From JBCCQH01 sp039024435 (GTDB lineage: Bacteria; Bacteroidota; Bacteroidia; J057; JADKCL01), in the NCBI GenBank assembly GCA_039024435.1, contig JBCCQH010000005.1, positions 62,001-126,000 on the forward strand: DNA of 64,000 bases, written 5' to 3'. How positions within the stretch are numbered: position 1 is the first letter of the stretch; each line of letters opens with the position of its first letter. Below are positions 45,250 through 54,391 of this stretch, piece by piece. The notes beneath the pieces were generated by a model, which saw only the letters and a list, made by a program, of their open reading frames with translations, was not told the origin of the DNA and did no database searches. The position numbers and the translations under genes were made by a program.

Positions 45250-45300
45250 CTAGTTCATCCGATATGTTATCAATCAATAATACTAAACTCCATTTTTGTA

Positions 45301-46194
45301 TCAGTCCAACTGCAAACGCAGCCCTTCTTCCAGTTCTTTGTCGGGGTCAAGTTGATTGATGGAAATCAATTCCTCCGCTTCAACTTCGTACATGCGACAA
45401 ATCTGATCGAGGGTCTGACCGGCTTCCACGATGTGAAAGCTTTTTTCCGTGTGGTGAAGAAGGTGATTGAACCAACTGGCATCCACCCGCACTACATCGG
45501 TGTGCGGCTGAAGCGTTTCCAAGTTGATGATCCAGGCAGGGTCAATTTGCTCGCCAAAGATCCGAATTTCGAAGTGCAAATGGCTTCCGGTACTTTGACC
45601 GGTGCTGCCCCCAAGTCCAATGGATTCACCGGAGGTAACGACGGCTCCCTCGTCGACCAAAAGTTCCGAGAGGTGGCCGTAGAGAGTTTCCAGTCCACCC
45701 TCGTGGCTGATGACGACAAAATTGCCGTAACCCGAACTGTAGCGCGCGATCCGGACTTTTCCCGGGAGCGCGGCCCGAACTTCATCGCCAGTTTCCAGGT
45801 CGATGTCGACACCCTTGTGGAACTTCCGCCCAAACAAGCGTCGGCGCCCAAAGCCCGAGGTAACGCGGCCTTCCTTGGGAATGCTGTATCCGCGCTCACC
45901 TTCCACAGTAAACGTATAAGTAAGGGTGTCGCGGAAACTGGTCATATCCACATGGTACATGTTGATGTCGTTGGTGTCCCAACGGGTGACTTTATCGAAA
46001 TTGGGATTGATCTCTGCGGGGGAAATGCGCAATCGACGAATTTTAATCCCAGCATTTTCCGGAACGACCGATTCTTCCGTGCTCAATGAGTCTGAGCCTC
46101 TTCCACTACCGCCTCCTCCGCTGTAGGCAAATGCCGACGAACCCGCAGACACGGTAATCAGCATTGTAAGTATAGCCATTAAGAGGGTACGCAT
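45301..46194 (-). CDS. M23 peptidase with C-terminal LysM domain
   Basis: 297-aa secreted peptidoglycan endopeptidase. Signal peptide (1-23, cut after AFA), then the M23 domain with zinc ligands in HKGVD (His126, Asp130) and HLH (His205, His207) and a further His174 in LYGHLSELL; all catalytic residues are present. A LysM-type domain closes the protein (about 250-297, IVEAGQTLDQICRMYEV) and should bind glycan strands. Own terminator; likely monocistronic. Confidence 0.9.
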   Translation of the reverse strand: MRTLLMAILTMLITVSAGSSAFAYSGGGGSGRGSDSLSTEESVVPENAGIKIRRLRISPAEINPNFDKVTRWDTNDINMYHVDMTSFRDTLTYTFTVEGERGYSIPKEGRVTSGFGRRRLFGRKFHKGVDIDLETGDEVRAALPGKVRIARYSSGYGNFVVISHEGGLETLYGHLSELLVDEGAVVTSGESIGLGGSTGQSTGSHLHFEIRIFGEQIDPAWIINLETLQPHTDVVRVDASWFNHLLHHTEKSFHIVEAGQTLDQICRMYEVEAEELISINQLDPDKELEEGLRLQLD

Positions 46195-46628
46195 AGCGAT
46201 TACTTTGGGATAAAATCTTCAATAACAGCGACTCAATTTATTACTTTTCCACATGAGTTGCAAGTTATCCACATAATTTGAACGATTAGCCTAGAAATTG
46301 ACCAAAAAAAGCAGCGATTGGCGAGAAAGACCTTGAAAAGGCTTGCTAGTCTATGGTTTTTCCATTGACCGGTGCAAATCAAACGAAATACTTCGAATAT
46401 TGCAATATTATAACTAATTATTCTTCAGCTTGTTCCGTCGCGATGTGTCCGAGCGAAGTCAGGCATTGGAAAATCATTATCTTTAACTTCATGCCCAAAT
46501 CAATCGATCTCCGGGAAGTATTTTCCAAAAAAACACCTCCCAAAAACCGCTTGCCAAGCAATAATCGCGACCGTGGGTACGTAAAGAATTTTGGACAGAA
46601 ACACCACGCTTCTGAACCAGTTAAGAAA
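46195..46628. other. AT-rich divergent intergenic region
   Basis: 434 bp between the M23 gene and the secreted AsnB-like gene. An in-frame extension of the latter runs back to 46353 but reads like non-coding sequence (basic, no domain); a 7/8 match to the -7 box (TATCTTTA) lies shortly before 46491. Confidence 0.45.
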
Positions 46629-47906
46629 ATGGATATAATTCGCACTGTGAAGAAATTACTGACCGTACTCATCTTGTTTGTCAGCCTGGGCAGTGCCCGC
46701 GCTAGCGATCACTTGCTCATCCCGATGGACTACGCCCAGTCAAATCATTTAAAGGCGTACGGCATCGCATATTGGATCCTAGAGCACGACGTAAACGTCG
46801 ACTGGTTGCTCAACTATCGGGGCGGCAGCTTTATGTGTCCGGCATTTCCCAAGTTTGAAACGGAACTCAAGATCCGCGGCGTAAAGTACGAGCGTGTTTC
46901 CGCTGGCACCAAAGCCAATATCCTGGCCCAAGTCACTTCCGAGGACGTCAATATGGATGCCGTCAAGCTGGAAAAAGCGCCCAAAGTCGCCGTCTACTCG
47001 CCGAAAAACAAGCAGCCCTGGGACGATGCGGTGACCTTGGTCCTGACCTACGCCGAAATCCCCTACGACGTCATTTATGACGGCGAAGTTTTGGAAGACA
47101 AATTGAAGGACTACGACTGGCTGCACCTCCACCACGAAGATTTTACCGGTCAATACGGCAAGTTTTACGCCTCCTTTCGCAATCACCAGTGGTACCGCGA
47201 CCAAGTAGCTGAAGCCGAGGGCATCGCCAAGCGCTACGGCTACGCCAAGGTCAGCCAGCTCAAACTCGCCGTGGTCAGCAAAATCAAGGAATACTGTACC
47301 AACGGCGGTTTCCTCTTTGCCATGTGCTCGGCGACCGACTCCTACGACATCGCGCTTTCCGCTTACGATACCGACATCTGCGATCACATGTTTGACGGTG
47401 ATCCCCCGGCTCCCAACGCCCAAAGTAAACTGGACTACTCCCAGACCCTCGCGTTTAAAGACTACCAATTGGTCCAAAACCCGATGATCTACGAGTTTTC
47501 GAACATCGATGCCAATGTCCGCCGCCGCGTCCCGAAAGAACTGGATTATTTCACCCTGTTTGACTTCTCCGCGAAGTGGGATCCAGTGCCGACGATGCTC
47601 TGCCAGAACCACACCAGTACCGTGAAAGGCTTCATGGGGCAAACCACCGCTTTCAACAAAACCTATCTCAAGAAAGACGTCCTCGTCATGGGGGAGCTCA
47701 AGGCGTTTAACGAGGCCCGCTACATCCACGGCAACCTGGGCAAGGGCATGTGGACATTCTACGGTGGCCACGACCCCGAAGATTACCAGCATTTAGTCGG
47801 TGAAGAACCGACCGAACTGAAATTGCACCCCAATTCCCCGGGTTATCGCTTGATCCTGAACAATATCCTCTTCCCCGCCGCCCGGAAAAAGAAGCAAAAA
47901 ACTTAA
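46629..47906 (+). CDS. Secreted protein of the family often labelled asparagine synthetase B
   Basis: 425 aa from the ATG at 46629, which gives a Sec signal peptide (MDIIRTVKKLLTVLILFVSL, cut near ARAS). Conserved start HLLIPMDYAQSNHLKAYGIA and YRGGSFMCP match a Bacteroidota family that databases call asparagine synthetase B, but neither the glutaminase Cys2 nor the ATP pyrophosphatase SGGxDS motif is present. Residues about 130-330 look like a class I glutamine amidotransferase-type flavodoxin fold (KVAVYSPKN, DYDWLHLHHEDF, GFLFAMCSATDSYD). Function unknown. A DUF4430 lipoprotein gene follows after 3 bp. Confidence 0.78.
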   Translation: MDIIRTVKKLLTVLILFVSLGSARASDHLLIPMDYAQSNHLKAYGIAYWILEHDVNVDWLLNYRGGSFMCPAFPKFETELKIRGVKYERVSAGTKANILAQVTSEDVNMDAVKLEKAPKVAVYSPKNKQPWDDAVTLVLTYAEIPYDVIYDGEVLEDKLKDYDWLHLHHEDFTGQYGKFYASFRNHQWYRDQVAEAEGIAKRYGYAKVSQLKLAVVSKIKEYCTNGGFLFAMCSATDSYDIALSAYDTDICDHMFDGDPPAPNAQSKLDYSQTLAFKDYQLVQNPMIYEFSNIDANVRRRVPKELDYFTLFDFSAKWDPVPTMLCQNHTSTVKGFMGQTTAFNKTYLKKDVLVMGELKAFNEARYIHGNLGKGMWTFYGGHDPEDYQHLVGEEPTELKLHPNSPGYRLILNNILFPAARKKKQKT

Positions 47907-47909
47907 TCT

Positions 47910-48392
47910 ATGCTCCCAAACGCCCTCCGCCTTCCTCCCATCTTTCTGGCCCTGATGATTGCATTCGCGGCGGGCTGGGGTTGTGCTCCGCAATCTTCCA
48001 CGGAGCAAAGTGCCGGAACGGAAGCCCCCGCTGACACGGACAAGGCACCCACCGAATCCAAGCAAGTCGCCACGGTCACCTTTCACTGGCCGGACAGTAC
48101 CCCTTCAGATCTGGAGGTCACCTGGACCGGGGAGACCACGGTCGGAGATGCCCTCGCCGACCAAAAAGCCTACCAGATTGAGATGAAGGATTACAAAGGC
48201 ATGGGGCGCTTGCTGACCGGCATCGAAAGCTTCCAAAACGGAGGCGACGCCGAGCTGTACTGGCAGTTCTGTCTCAATGGCGTCTACTCTATGGTGGGCA
48301 TCGACGAGGCAAAGTTGGCGACCGGTGATCAAGTCGATTGGCATTTTACGGCTTACGGGGAAAATATACCTTGTAAAAAGGCCGGAGAATGA
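47910..48392 (+). CDS. DUF4430 domain lipoprotein
   Basis: 160 aa. Signal peptide with lipobox AAGWGC (Cys25), a Thr/Glu/Ala-rich linker (28-52) and a DUF4430 domain resembling the C-terminal domain of transcobalamin/intrinsic factor (TVGDALADQ, YWQFCLNGVYSMVGIDE, GDQVDWHFTAYG). The domain could bind a small ligand; none can be named. Tightly linked to the preceding secreted protein, so the pair probably works together at the envelope. Confidence 0.78.
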   Translation: MLPNALRLPPIFLALMIAFAAGWGCAPQSSTEQSAGTEAPADTDKAPTESKQVATVTFHWPDSTPSDLEVTWTGETTVGDALADQKAYQIEMKDYKGMGRLLTGIESFQNGGDAELYWQFCLNGVYSMVGIDEAKLATGDQVDWHFTAYGENIPCKKAGE

Positions 48393-48448
48393 TCGCTTCG
48401 CCGGGGTGAGGCTGGACACTTCCGCCATTATCGAGTAGATTTACCGGT

Positions 48449-48739
48449 ATGAATACCCACTACACGGAAGAAGAAGCCCAGCCCCGATTGGCATTCCTGG
48501 AAGGCTGGACCTACCGCGAAAACGGAATCGAAAAATCCTACCAATTCAAGGACTTTATCAATGCATTTAGCTTCATGAGCCGCGTTGCGATCCTTGCCGA
48601 AAAGGCGGACCACCACCCGGAGTGGTTCAACGTATACAACAAGGTCGACATCCGCCTGACCACCCACGATGCTGGGGGGCTCACCGACAAAGACTTTTCC
48701 CTGGCGGATTCCATCGAAAAATATGCCGTACTGAAATGA
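48449..48739 (+). CDS. phhB: Pterin-4a-carbinolamine dehydratase
   Basis: 96-aa enzyme that dehydrates 4a-hydroxytetrahydrobiopterin to recycle the cofactor of aromatic amino acid hydroxylases. The active-site block KADHHPEWFNVYNKVDIRL (His55, His56) and the later TTHDAGGLT (His73) are intact and the length is normal. No hydroxylase gene is nearby. Its stop overlaps the dut start (ATGA). Confidence 0.93.
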   Translation: MNTHYTEEEAQPRLAFLEGWTYRENGIEKSYQFKDFINAFSFMSRVAILAEKADHHPEWFNVYNKVDIRLTTHDAGGLTDKDFSLADSIEKYAVLK

Positions 48740-49173
48740 TCGCGGTCGAGATCGTCAACCACTCCGGACATCCGGTGCCATTTTACGCGACCGAGTTGTC
48801 CGCCGGGATGGATTTGTACGCGTCTCTGGACACTCCCGTAGAACTGCGGTCCCTCCAGCGGCAATTGATTCCCACCGGAATCTACATTGCGCTGCCTCCG
48901 GGTTACGAAGCCCAAATCCGCCCCCGGTCCGGACTCGCATTCCGGCAGGGATTGACCGTCCTCAACTCTCCCGGGACCATCGATGCGGATTACCGCGGCG
49001 AAATCAAAGTGTTGCTCGTCAACCTCAGTGACCAGCCATTTACCGTCGAACCGGGGGAACGCATTGCACAAATAGTCGTCGCCCAACACGCTCGGGTGGA
49101 ATGGAATCCCGTCGCGGAACTCCCCGAGACCGCCCGGGGAGCCGGCGGATTTGGCCATACTGGAACCACCTAG
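48736..49173 (+). CDS. dut: dUTP diphosphatase
   Basis: 145-aa trimeric dUTPase hydrolysing dUTP to dUMP and pyrophosphate. All five motifs are visible: AGMDLYA (23-29), RPRSGLA, GTIDADYRGEIKV, GERIAQIVV and the Gly-rich RGAGGFGHTG at the C-terminus. ATG at 48736 overlaps the preceding stop. Confidence 0.95.
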   Translation: MIAVEIVNHSGHPVPFYATELSAGMDLYASLDTPVELRSLQRQLIPTGIYIALPPGYEAQIRPRSGLAFRQGLTVLNSPGTIDADYRGEIKVLLVNLSDQPFTVEPGERIAQIVVAQHARVEWNPVAELPETARGAGGFGHTGTT

Positions 49174-49216
49174 GCCCCGCCCCAATTACCAATCCCAAAA
49201 CTGGAAACAATACAGC

Positions 49217-50227
49217 ATGAAGATCATCATCCCCATGGCCGGACGCGGCTCCCGACTCCGGCCCCATACCCTGACCGTTCCCAAGCCCCTCTACCCCATC
49301 GCCGGAAAGCCGATCGTCCAGCGCCTGGTTGAGGACATCGTGCAACTCTACGACGGCAAAGTGGAAGAGATCGCTTTCGTCATCGGGGACTTCGGGGAAA
49401 CCGTCGAAACCCAGTTGCAGGAAATCGCCGCTGAATTGGGGGCCAAAGGACACATCTTTCACCAAGACGAGCCGCTGGGTACCGCGCATGCCATCTGGAT
49501 GGCCGAATCGGTGATGGAAGGGGAAGTGATCATCGCCTTTGCCGATACCTTGTTTGTAGCCAATTTTTCCCTTGACCGCAACCGGGACGGTGCCATCTGG
49601 GTCAAATCCGTCGAGGATCCACGCTCCTTCGGGGTGGTGACGCTGAACGAAGAAGGTGTGATCGCTGAACTCGTAGAAAAGCCTCAAGACTATGTCTCAG
49701 ATCTGGCCATCATCGGAATTTATTATATCCGCGAGGGCGAAAAGCTACGCGCCGAAATTAAGCACCTTCTCGACCACGACCTCAGGGAAAAGGGCGAGTA
49801 CCAGCTCACAAACGCCCTGGAAAATATGAAGGAGAAGGGAGCTCAGTTTGTCCCCGGTAAAGTGGACGAATGGATGGACTGCGGCAACAAGCATGCCGTG
49901 CTGGATACCAGTCAGCGCATTCTCGAGATTTCCACCGCCCAAAATGAGGCCACCGTCCACGAGTCAGTCGCACTCGACTCCAGCAAGATCGTCCCGCCGT
50001 GCTTCATCGGCCGCAACGTCAAGCTAACAAATTCCGTCGTGGGACCGTTTGTTTCTTTAGGGGACAATACGGTCGTCACCGATTCCGTTATATCAGCAAC
50101 GATTGTCGGCGACAACAGTCAGGTGACCGGCGCCGTCCTGAAAGGCAGCCTGGTTGGCAACCATGCGCTGGTTGAATATAGACCCAAAAATTTGGATATT
50201 GGAGACTATTCCAGAATACGTGAATGA
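49217..50227 (+). CDS. Sugar-phosphate nucleotidyltransferase
   Basis: 336 aa. The N-terminal nucleotidyltransferase domain has the pyrophosphorylase motif IPMAGRGSRLRPHTLTVPK (about 5-23), ADTLFVANF and VEKPQDYVSDLAIIGIYYI; the C-terminal 80 residues form a left-handed beta helix (VGPFVSLGDNTVVTDSVI). Makes an NDP-sugar, probably from glucose-1-phosphate or a related sugar. The ATG at 49217 begins at the domain. Stop overlaps the TPR gene (ATGA), part of a Bacteroidota-conserved run. Confidence 0.9.
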   Translation: MKIIIPMAGRGSRLRPHTLTVPKPLYPIAGKPIVQRLVEDIVQLYDGKVEEIAFVIGDFGETVETQLQEIAAELGAKGHIFHQDEPLGTAHAIWMAESVMEGEVIIAFADTLFVANFSLDRNRDGAIWVKSVEDPRSFGVVTLNEEGVIAELVEKPQDYVSDLAIIGIYYIREGEKLRAEIKHLLDHDLREKGEYQLTNALENMKEKGAQFVPGKVDEWMDCGNKHAVLDTSQRILEISTAQNEATVHESVALDSSKIVPPCFIGRNVKLTNSVVGPFVSLGDNTVVTDSVISATIVGDNSQVTGAVLKGSLVGNHALVEYRPKNLDIGDYSRIRE

Positions 50228-51984
50228 ATAAACTGCTCACCATATTGATCGCAGCGGGATTGATCCTCGGACAAGGAATGTTGGGTGGAAACGCCGCATT
50301 CGGTCAAAAGGGCAAGAAAAAATCCAAACGCGACAAAGACAGCGAAAAAAGCGCTCCGGCGGGCGATTCGGGCAACTCCCGGGTCGACTACCTCTTCATC
50401 GAAGCCAATACCCAGTACCAGGAAGGCAAGGCAGAGGACGCGCTCGGCATTTTTAAGGAAGTGCTGAAGCTGGACGCCGACCACCACGCATCAATGTACG
50501 CCATCGCCAAAATATCCCGGGAACAAAAGGATTTCGAGACGGCGGAAAAATACGCCAAAATGGCCCTGGAACAGGATGCCAGCAATTACTGGTACCACTT
50601 CGAAATGGTTCAGGCCTACGAAGGGCGGCGCCAATTCGGCAAGGCCCTCGAAGGGCAGGAAGAACTGGTGCGGCGCTTTCCCGAGGATAAAAACGGGCTG
50701 TTTGATCTTGCGCAGATGTACATTGGCCGAAAGGACTACGACCAAGCAGTCGGCACCTACAACCAATTGGAGACGCTGATCGGAATGAACGAGGACGTGG
50801 TCTTCCGCAAGCACCAATTGTATCTCTACCTCGACCAGCCGAACCAGGCCCTGGCGGAGGTCGACAAATTGATCGCCTTCAACCCCAATGATCCGCGTTA
50901 CCGCCAAGCCAAATACGACATCTACCTCCTCATGGAGGAAGAAGACAAGGCGCTGCAAGTCCTCAAGGATCTGCTGGAAGTCAACCCCAATGACGGCTTT
51001 GCCCTGCTGGCCCTCGCCGATTACTACAATGTACAAGGCAATACCACCAAATCGGATGAATACCTGTTCCGCGCCTTTGGCAATCCCGAGGTAGAACTCG
51101 AATCCAAGGTCAAAATCCTCGGTAGCCTCTACCAGTTCTCCGACGAGGAACCCGGGGGACAGGAACGCTTACAGAAGCTGGGGGATCTTTTGTTTAAAAA
51201 CTACCCCGAATCTCCGATGGTGATGGCCATCCGGGGGGACATTTTCCGTACCGAAGGGAAGCTCGACAGCGCGCGACAGTACTACCTCAATTCGGTCCAG
51301 GCCGACGCTACCAACGAGCAGGTCTGGCAGGAATTGCTACTGATCGACGCCGAAGCTAGCAATTACCCGAACATGGCCCAGGACGCTGAGGCGGCCCTGG
51401 AACTGTTTCCCAATCAGGCGGCCTTCCTTTATTTCTTTGGTTTGGGCAGCTCGATGACCGACGACCCAGACGGAGCGATTTACGCCTTCGAAAAGATCAA
51501 AAAGATCGGTGGTACCACGGAAGAGTTGCGCCTGCAGGCGTTTCTGAGCCTGGGCGAAATCTACCACAAAGAGGAACAATTCGCGAAATCGGACGAAAAC
51601 TTCGAGGCGGCTCTGGAGATGGCCCCACGCAATCCCTCGGCGCTCAACAATTTTGCCTATTTCCTCTCGCTGCGCAATGAGCAACTCGACCGCGCGGAAG
51701 AAATGGTGCTCAAAGCGCTGTCCCTCGATCCCGCCCAATCGGCTTATCAGGACACCTACGGCTGGATTCTGTACCGGCAAGGCGACTACCCAAAAGCCGA
51801 GGAATGGATCGGGAAGGCGATCAAAAATGGCGGTGCCGGTAGCAGTGAAGTACTGGAGCACTACGGAGATGTATGGATCAAGCTGGGAGATTCCGAAAAA
51901 GCGCAGAAGTACTGGCAAGCGGCCATTGACCTGGGCGGAGAGTTTTCCATCGACGACAAAATCAAAAAGGCCGGCATCAAATGA
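50224..51984 (+). CDS. Secreted tetratricopeptide repeat protein
   Basis: 586 aa with signal peptide (1-27, cut near AAFG) and a Lys/Asp/Ser-rich segment, then a solenoid of TPR units over the remaining length (for example ALGIFKEVLKLDADHHASMY, ALAEVDKLIAFNPNDPRY, AEEMVLKALSLDPAQSAY). Likely a periplasmic scaffold. Translationally coupled on both sides by ATGA overlaps with the nucleotidyltransferase and DUF4292 genes. Confidence 0.9.
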   Translation: MNKLLTILIAAGLILGQGMLGGNAAFGQKGKKKSKRDKDSEKSAPAGDSGNSRVDYLFIEANTQYQEGKAEDALGIFKEVLKLDADHHASMYAIAKISREQKDFETAEKYAKMALEQDASNYWYHFEMVQAYEGRRQFGKALEGQEELVRRFPEDKNGLFDLAQMYIGRKDYDQAVGTYNQLETLIGMNEDVVFRKHQLYLYLDQPNQALAEVDKLIAFNPNDPRYRQAKYDIYLLMEEEDKALQVLKDLLEVNPNDGFALLALADYYNVQGNTTKSDEYLFRAFGNPEVELESKVKILGSLYQFSDEEPGGQERLQKLGDLLFKNYPESPMVMAIRGDIFRTEGKLDSARQYYLNSVQADATNEQVWQELLLIDAEASNYPNMAQDAEAALELFPNQAAFLYFFGLGSSMTDDPDGAIYAFEKIKKIGGTTEELRLQAFLSLGEIYHKEEQFAKSDENFEAALEMAPRNPSALNNFAYFLSLRNEQLDRAEEMVLKALSLDPAQSAYQDTYGWILYRQGDYPKAEEWIGKAIKNGGAGSSEVLEHYGDVWIKLGDSEKAQKYWQAAIDLGGEFSIDDKIKKAGIK

Positions 51985-52766
51985 GATCTGCCCTCTTCTG
52001 GCTCCCCCTGGCGGCGCTGCTGATGATTTCCCTTTCTTCCTGCAAAGACAAACGGCCCAACCGGGGCCGCGCCAGGTACAAAGGCATGGACCAGTCGGAA
52101 GTGCTGCGCCGCAATGCAGCAACCGAGTTGCAGTTCCGCACCGCCCTGATCAAAGGCAAGGCCGAGTTTGACAATCCGGCGGAAAATCAAACGATCGGCT
52201 TCACTTACCGCATCAACATCGCCAAAGACAGTTTGATCGTCGCCAACATCACCAAACTGGGCTTTCCCGGGGCGATGATGCGCATTGACCGGGATTCGGT
52301 GAAAATCCGCCTGCCCCTGGACAAAACTGCCATGCGCTGCGATCTCAGCTTTTTCTCGGAAAAACTCGGATTTGAAGCGGATCTGGAATCGCTGCAGGAC
52401 ATCCTGCTCGGGGATCCGAAGCCGCTGGAAGACAGCAAATTGATCCCGGGTGACAGTGCGCAAGTCGAGCTGCGCGGCATTCTGGCTGATTACGAAGTGT
52501 CCTGGTTTTTGAACGGTGGTGATTTCAAGCTGGAAAAGATGGCGGTAAAAGACCGTAATTTAGCTCGGACATCGGTCTTGGAATACAGCGACTTCCAGGT
52601 GGTTTCGGAACAGACGATGCCGTTCCGCATGAACATGGAAGTAACTCAATCTCAACCGGTACGTATAGAACTGAAGCATTCTAATGTAAACTTTGATCAC
52701 GACAAGACCAACTTCCGCTTCCGTATTCCGGCGTCTTACGAGGTGCAGCCCTGCCGCCTCAAATAG
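51981..52766 (+). CDS. DUF4292 lipoprotein
   Basis: 261 aa. Lipobox ISLSSC (Cys21). DUF4292 domain with a LolA/LolB-like beta pattern (GFTYRINIAKDSLIVANITKL, SVKIRLPLDKTAM). It may handle lipids or lipoproteins at the outer membrane, by fold analogy only. Sits between a TPR protein and an EnvC-like protein in a coupled operon. Confidence 0.85.
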   Translation: MRSALFWLPLAALLMISLSSCKDKRPNRGRARYKGMDQSEVLRRNAATELQFRTALIKGKAEFDNPAENQTIGFTYRINIAKDSLIVANITKLGFPGAMMRIDRDSVKIRLPLDKTAMRCDLSFFSEKLGFEADLESLQDILLGDPKPLEDSKLIPGDSAQVELRGILADYEVSWFLNGGDFKLEKMAVKDRNLARTSVLEYSDFQVVSEQTMPFRMNMEVTQSQPVRIELKHSNVNFDHDKTNFRFRIPASYEVQPCRLK

Positions 52767-52788
52767 GTCATGTGTACCGATTCTTCTC

Positions 52789-53976
52789 TTGGCGGTATTG
52801 TTTTCCCTGCCGCTGTCTGCTTTTTCCCAACAAGACAAGCTCGGCACCTTGCAGCGCCGCAAGCAAAAGATGGAGCGTGAGATCAAGCTGTTGACCGCCG
52901 CCCGGGATGAAGCTCGTTCTCAAAAAGAGGCTACTTTTGCCGACCTGGAATTGATCAACCGCCAGGTCTACCTGCGTGAGCAGTTGTTGCGAACCATCCG
53001 GACCGAAATCCGGCTGCTCGGCGAGCAAATCACCCGCACCACCAACGTGATCGGGGCGCTGGAAGAAGACATCGGTCAAATTCAGGCAAGCTTCGGCCGG
53101 CTTATGGTCGTGACCTATAAAGCGCTGAACAACAAGTCTTCCGCCTTTTACATCTTCAGTTCGAAGTCGGTCTCTCAGGGCTACCAGCGGGCGCGTTATT
53201 TCCGTGCAATCTCCCGCATGCAGAAGCAGCAAATGGACCTCATCCGCCGCACCCGGGAATTTCTCGCCAAGAAAAAGATCGAATTGGAGGAACAGAAGGC
53301 CCAGAAAAAGGCAGTCGCAAAGCAAGAACGGGCCGAAAAAGAAAATCTCGTCGCCCTCAAGGAAGAACAGAAAGTGCTGTTCGCAAAATTGAAGGAAGAC
53401 GAAGCGCGCTTCGACCAGGAATTGCGCACCACGAAGAAAGCACTGGTGGCCCTGAACAAAGAAATCGGTAAGGAAATCGCCCGCCTGGCCGAACTAAAGC
53501 GAAAAAATAGCAAAAACATCACCAAGGCCGAGCGCGACATCATCCTCAAGCTCACGAACAATTTCGGCAGCAACAAGGGCAAATTCCCCTGGCCCATGCC
53601 GATGCCCAATGGGACGATTACCCGAAAATTCGGGAAGCAAACATTGCCCGGTTCCGCCATCGTGGTGGAGCTTCAGGGCATTGACATCACCACCCTGCCC
53701 GGTCAGGAAGTCCGGGCGGTGTTTTCCGGAAAAGTCGAAACGATCATGCCGGTCATGGGCCAGGGCAAAATGGTGATCGTCAGTCACGGTAAATACTACA
53801 CGGTCTACGCCAATCTCCAATCGGTCTCGGTCACCGCCGGGCAAGAGCTGAGCATGCTTGATTCCATCGGCACTGCCCGCACCGATCCTGGCTCCGGCGA
53901 GACCAAAATCCACTTTCAAGTCTACAAAGACCGCGTCCCCCTCAACCCGGAAAGCTGGCTGGTCAAAAAAAGCTGA
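52789..53976 (+). CDS. EnvC-like murein hydrolase activator (coiled coil plus degenerate LytM)
   Basis: 395 aa from the TTG at 52789 (MAVLFSLPLSAFSQQ); no ATG is in frame, and an ATT at 52780 or a TTG at 52693 (inside the previous gene) are alternatives. A long charged coiled coil (about 20-265) is followed by a LytM fold. The zinc site is broken: the usual HxxxD reads VELQGID and the usual HxH reads KIH, as in EnvC/NlpD-type activators that stimulate amidases instead of cutting peptidoglycan. Role in cell separation is inferred. Confidence 0.85.
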   Translation: MAVLFSLPLSAFSQQDKLGTLQRRKQKMEREIKLLTAARDEARSQKEATFADLELINRQVYLREQLLRTIRTEIRLLGEQITRTTNVIGALEEDIGQIQASFGRLMVVTYKALNNKSSAFYIFSSKSVSQGYQRARYFRAISRMQKQQMDLIRRTREFLAKKKIELEEQKAQKKAVAKQERAEKENLVALKEEQKVLFAKLKEDEARFDQELRTTKKALVALNKEIGKEIARLAELKRKNSKNITKAERDIILKLTNNFGSNKGKFPWPMPMPNGTITRKFGKQTLPGSAIVVELQGIDITTLPGQEVRAVFSGKVETIMPVMGQGKMVIVSHGKYYTVYANLQSVSVTAGQELSMLDSIGTARTDPGSGETKIHFQVYKDRVPLNPESWLVKKS

Positions 53977-54391
53977 ATGGGGAATTGCTGATGGGAGAAT
54001 TTCTGATTTCCGATGGGCGCGTTTCGAACGCCCAATTAACAAAATTTAAAAAATGATTTGTTCCCGTAGCCACGAGGATTCAAATCGATAAATTGGGATG
54101 ACTTATGACCAATTTTCCTTGATCGCAGCGGCAGACCATGGTTTGCCGCTGCGATCAAGGAAAACGATGATTTCAACTGCAATTGCCCATTTCCAGGTAG
54201 CCCACGGCAGGAATATCCGCAAGAACCACCCAAACCCGCATCCGGCCCAGAGAATCGCGGGAACATGCGCGCAATCACGCGCGGCGGAGGTCGCAAATGA
54301 TGAGAAAACGTTCAATTTCCGTTCAATAACTCCTTCGCTCCCTGCAGGACACGAAAGATCATTGGAAATGATCCCATTGACAATGGGAAAT
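53977..54391. other. Convergent intergenic region
   Basis: 415 bp between the EnvC-like gene and the SDR gene. It holds the REP-like palindrome at 54113-54164 and a weak GGGCG/CGCCC hairpin near 54015-54033. Frames crossing it translate the palindrome and are not credible genes. Confidence 0.5.
54113..54164. repeat. REP-like palindrome, copy 2
   Basis: A 24-bp stem with one mismatch: left arm TTTTCCTTGATCGCAGCGGC then AGAC, loop CATG, right arm GTTTGCCGCTGCGATCAAGG then AAAA. The core GATCGCAGCGGCAGAC differs by one base from that of copy 1 at 44974-45009. Also in a gap between convergent genes. Confidence 0.85.

Larger units (their letters stand above)
44859..45300. other. Convergent intergenic region
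   Basis: 442 bp between lepB and the M23 peptidase gene. It contains the REP-like palindrome at 44974-45009 and the - strand terminator at 45227-45249. The rest has no tRNA cloverleaf or coding frame that I can support. Confidence 0.5.

Noticed and set aside
44859..45300. A tRNA or small RNA gene in the convergent gap
   Set aside because: No cloverleaf, TTCGANNC arm or CCA end was found; the palindrome and terminator explain the visible structure.
46353..46628. N-terminal extension of the secreted AsnB-like protein from 46353 or 46491
   Set aside because: The extension is basic, has no domain and would bury the signal peptide that begins at 46629.
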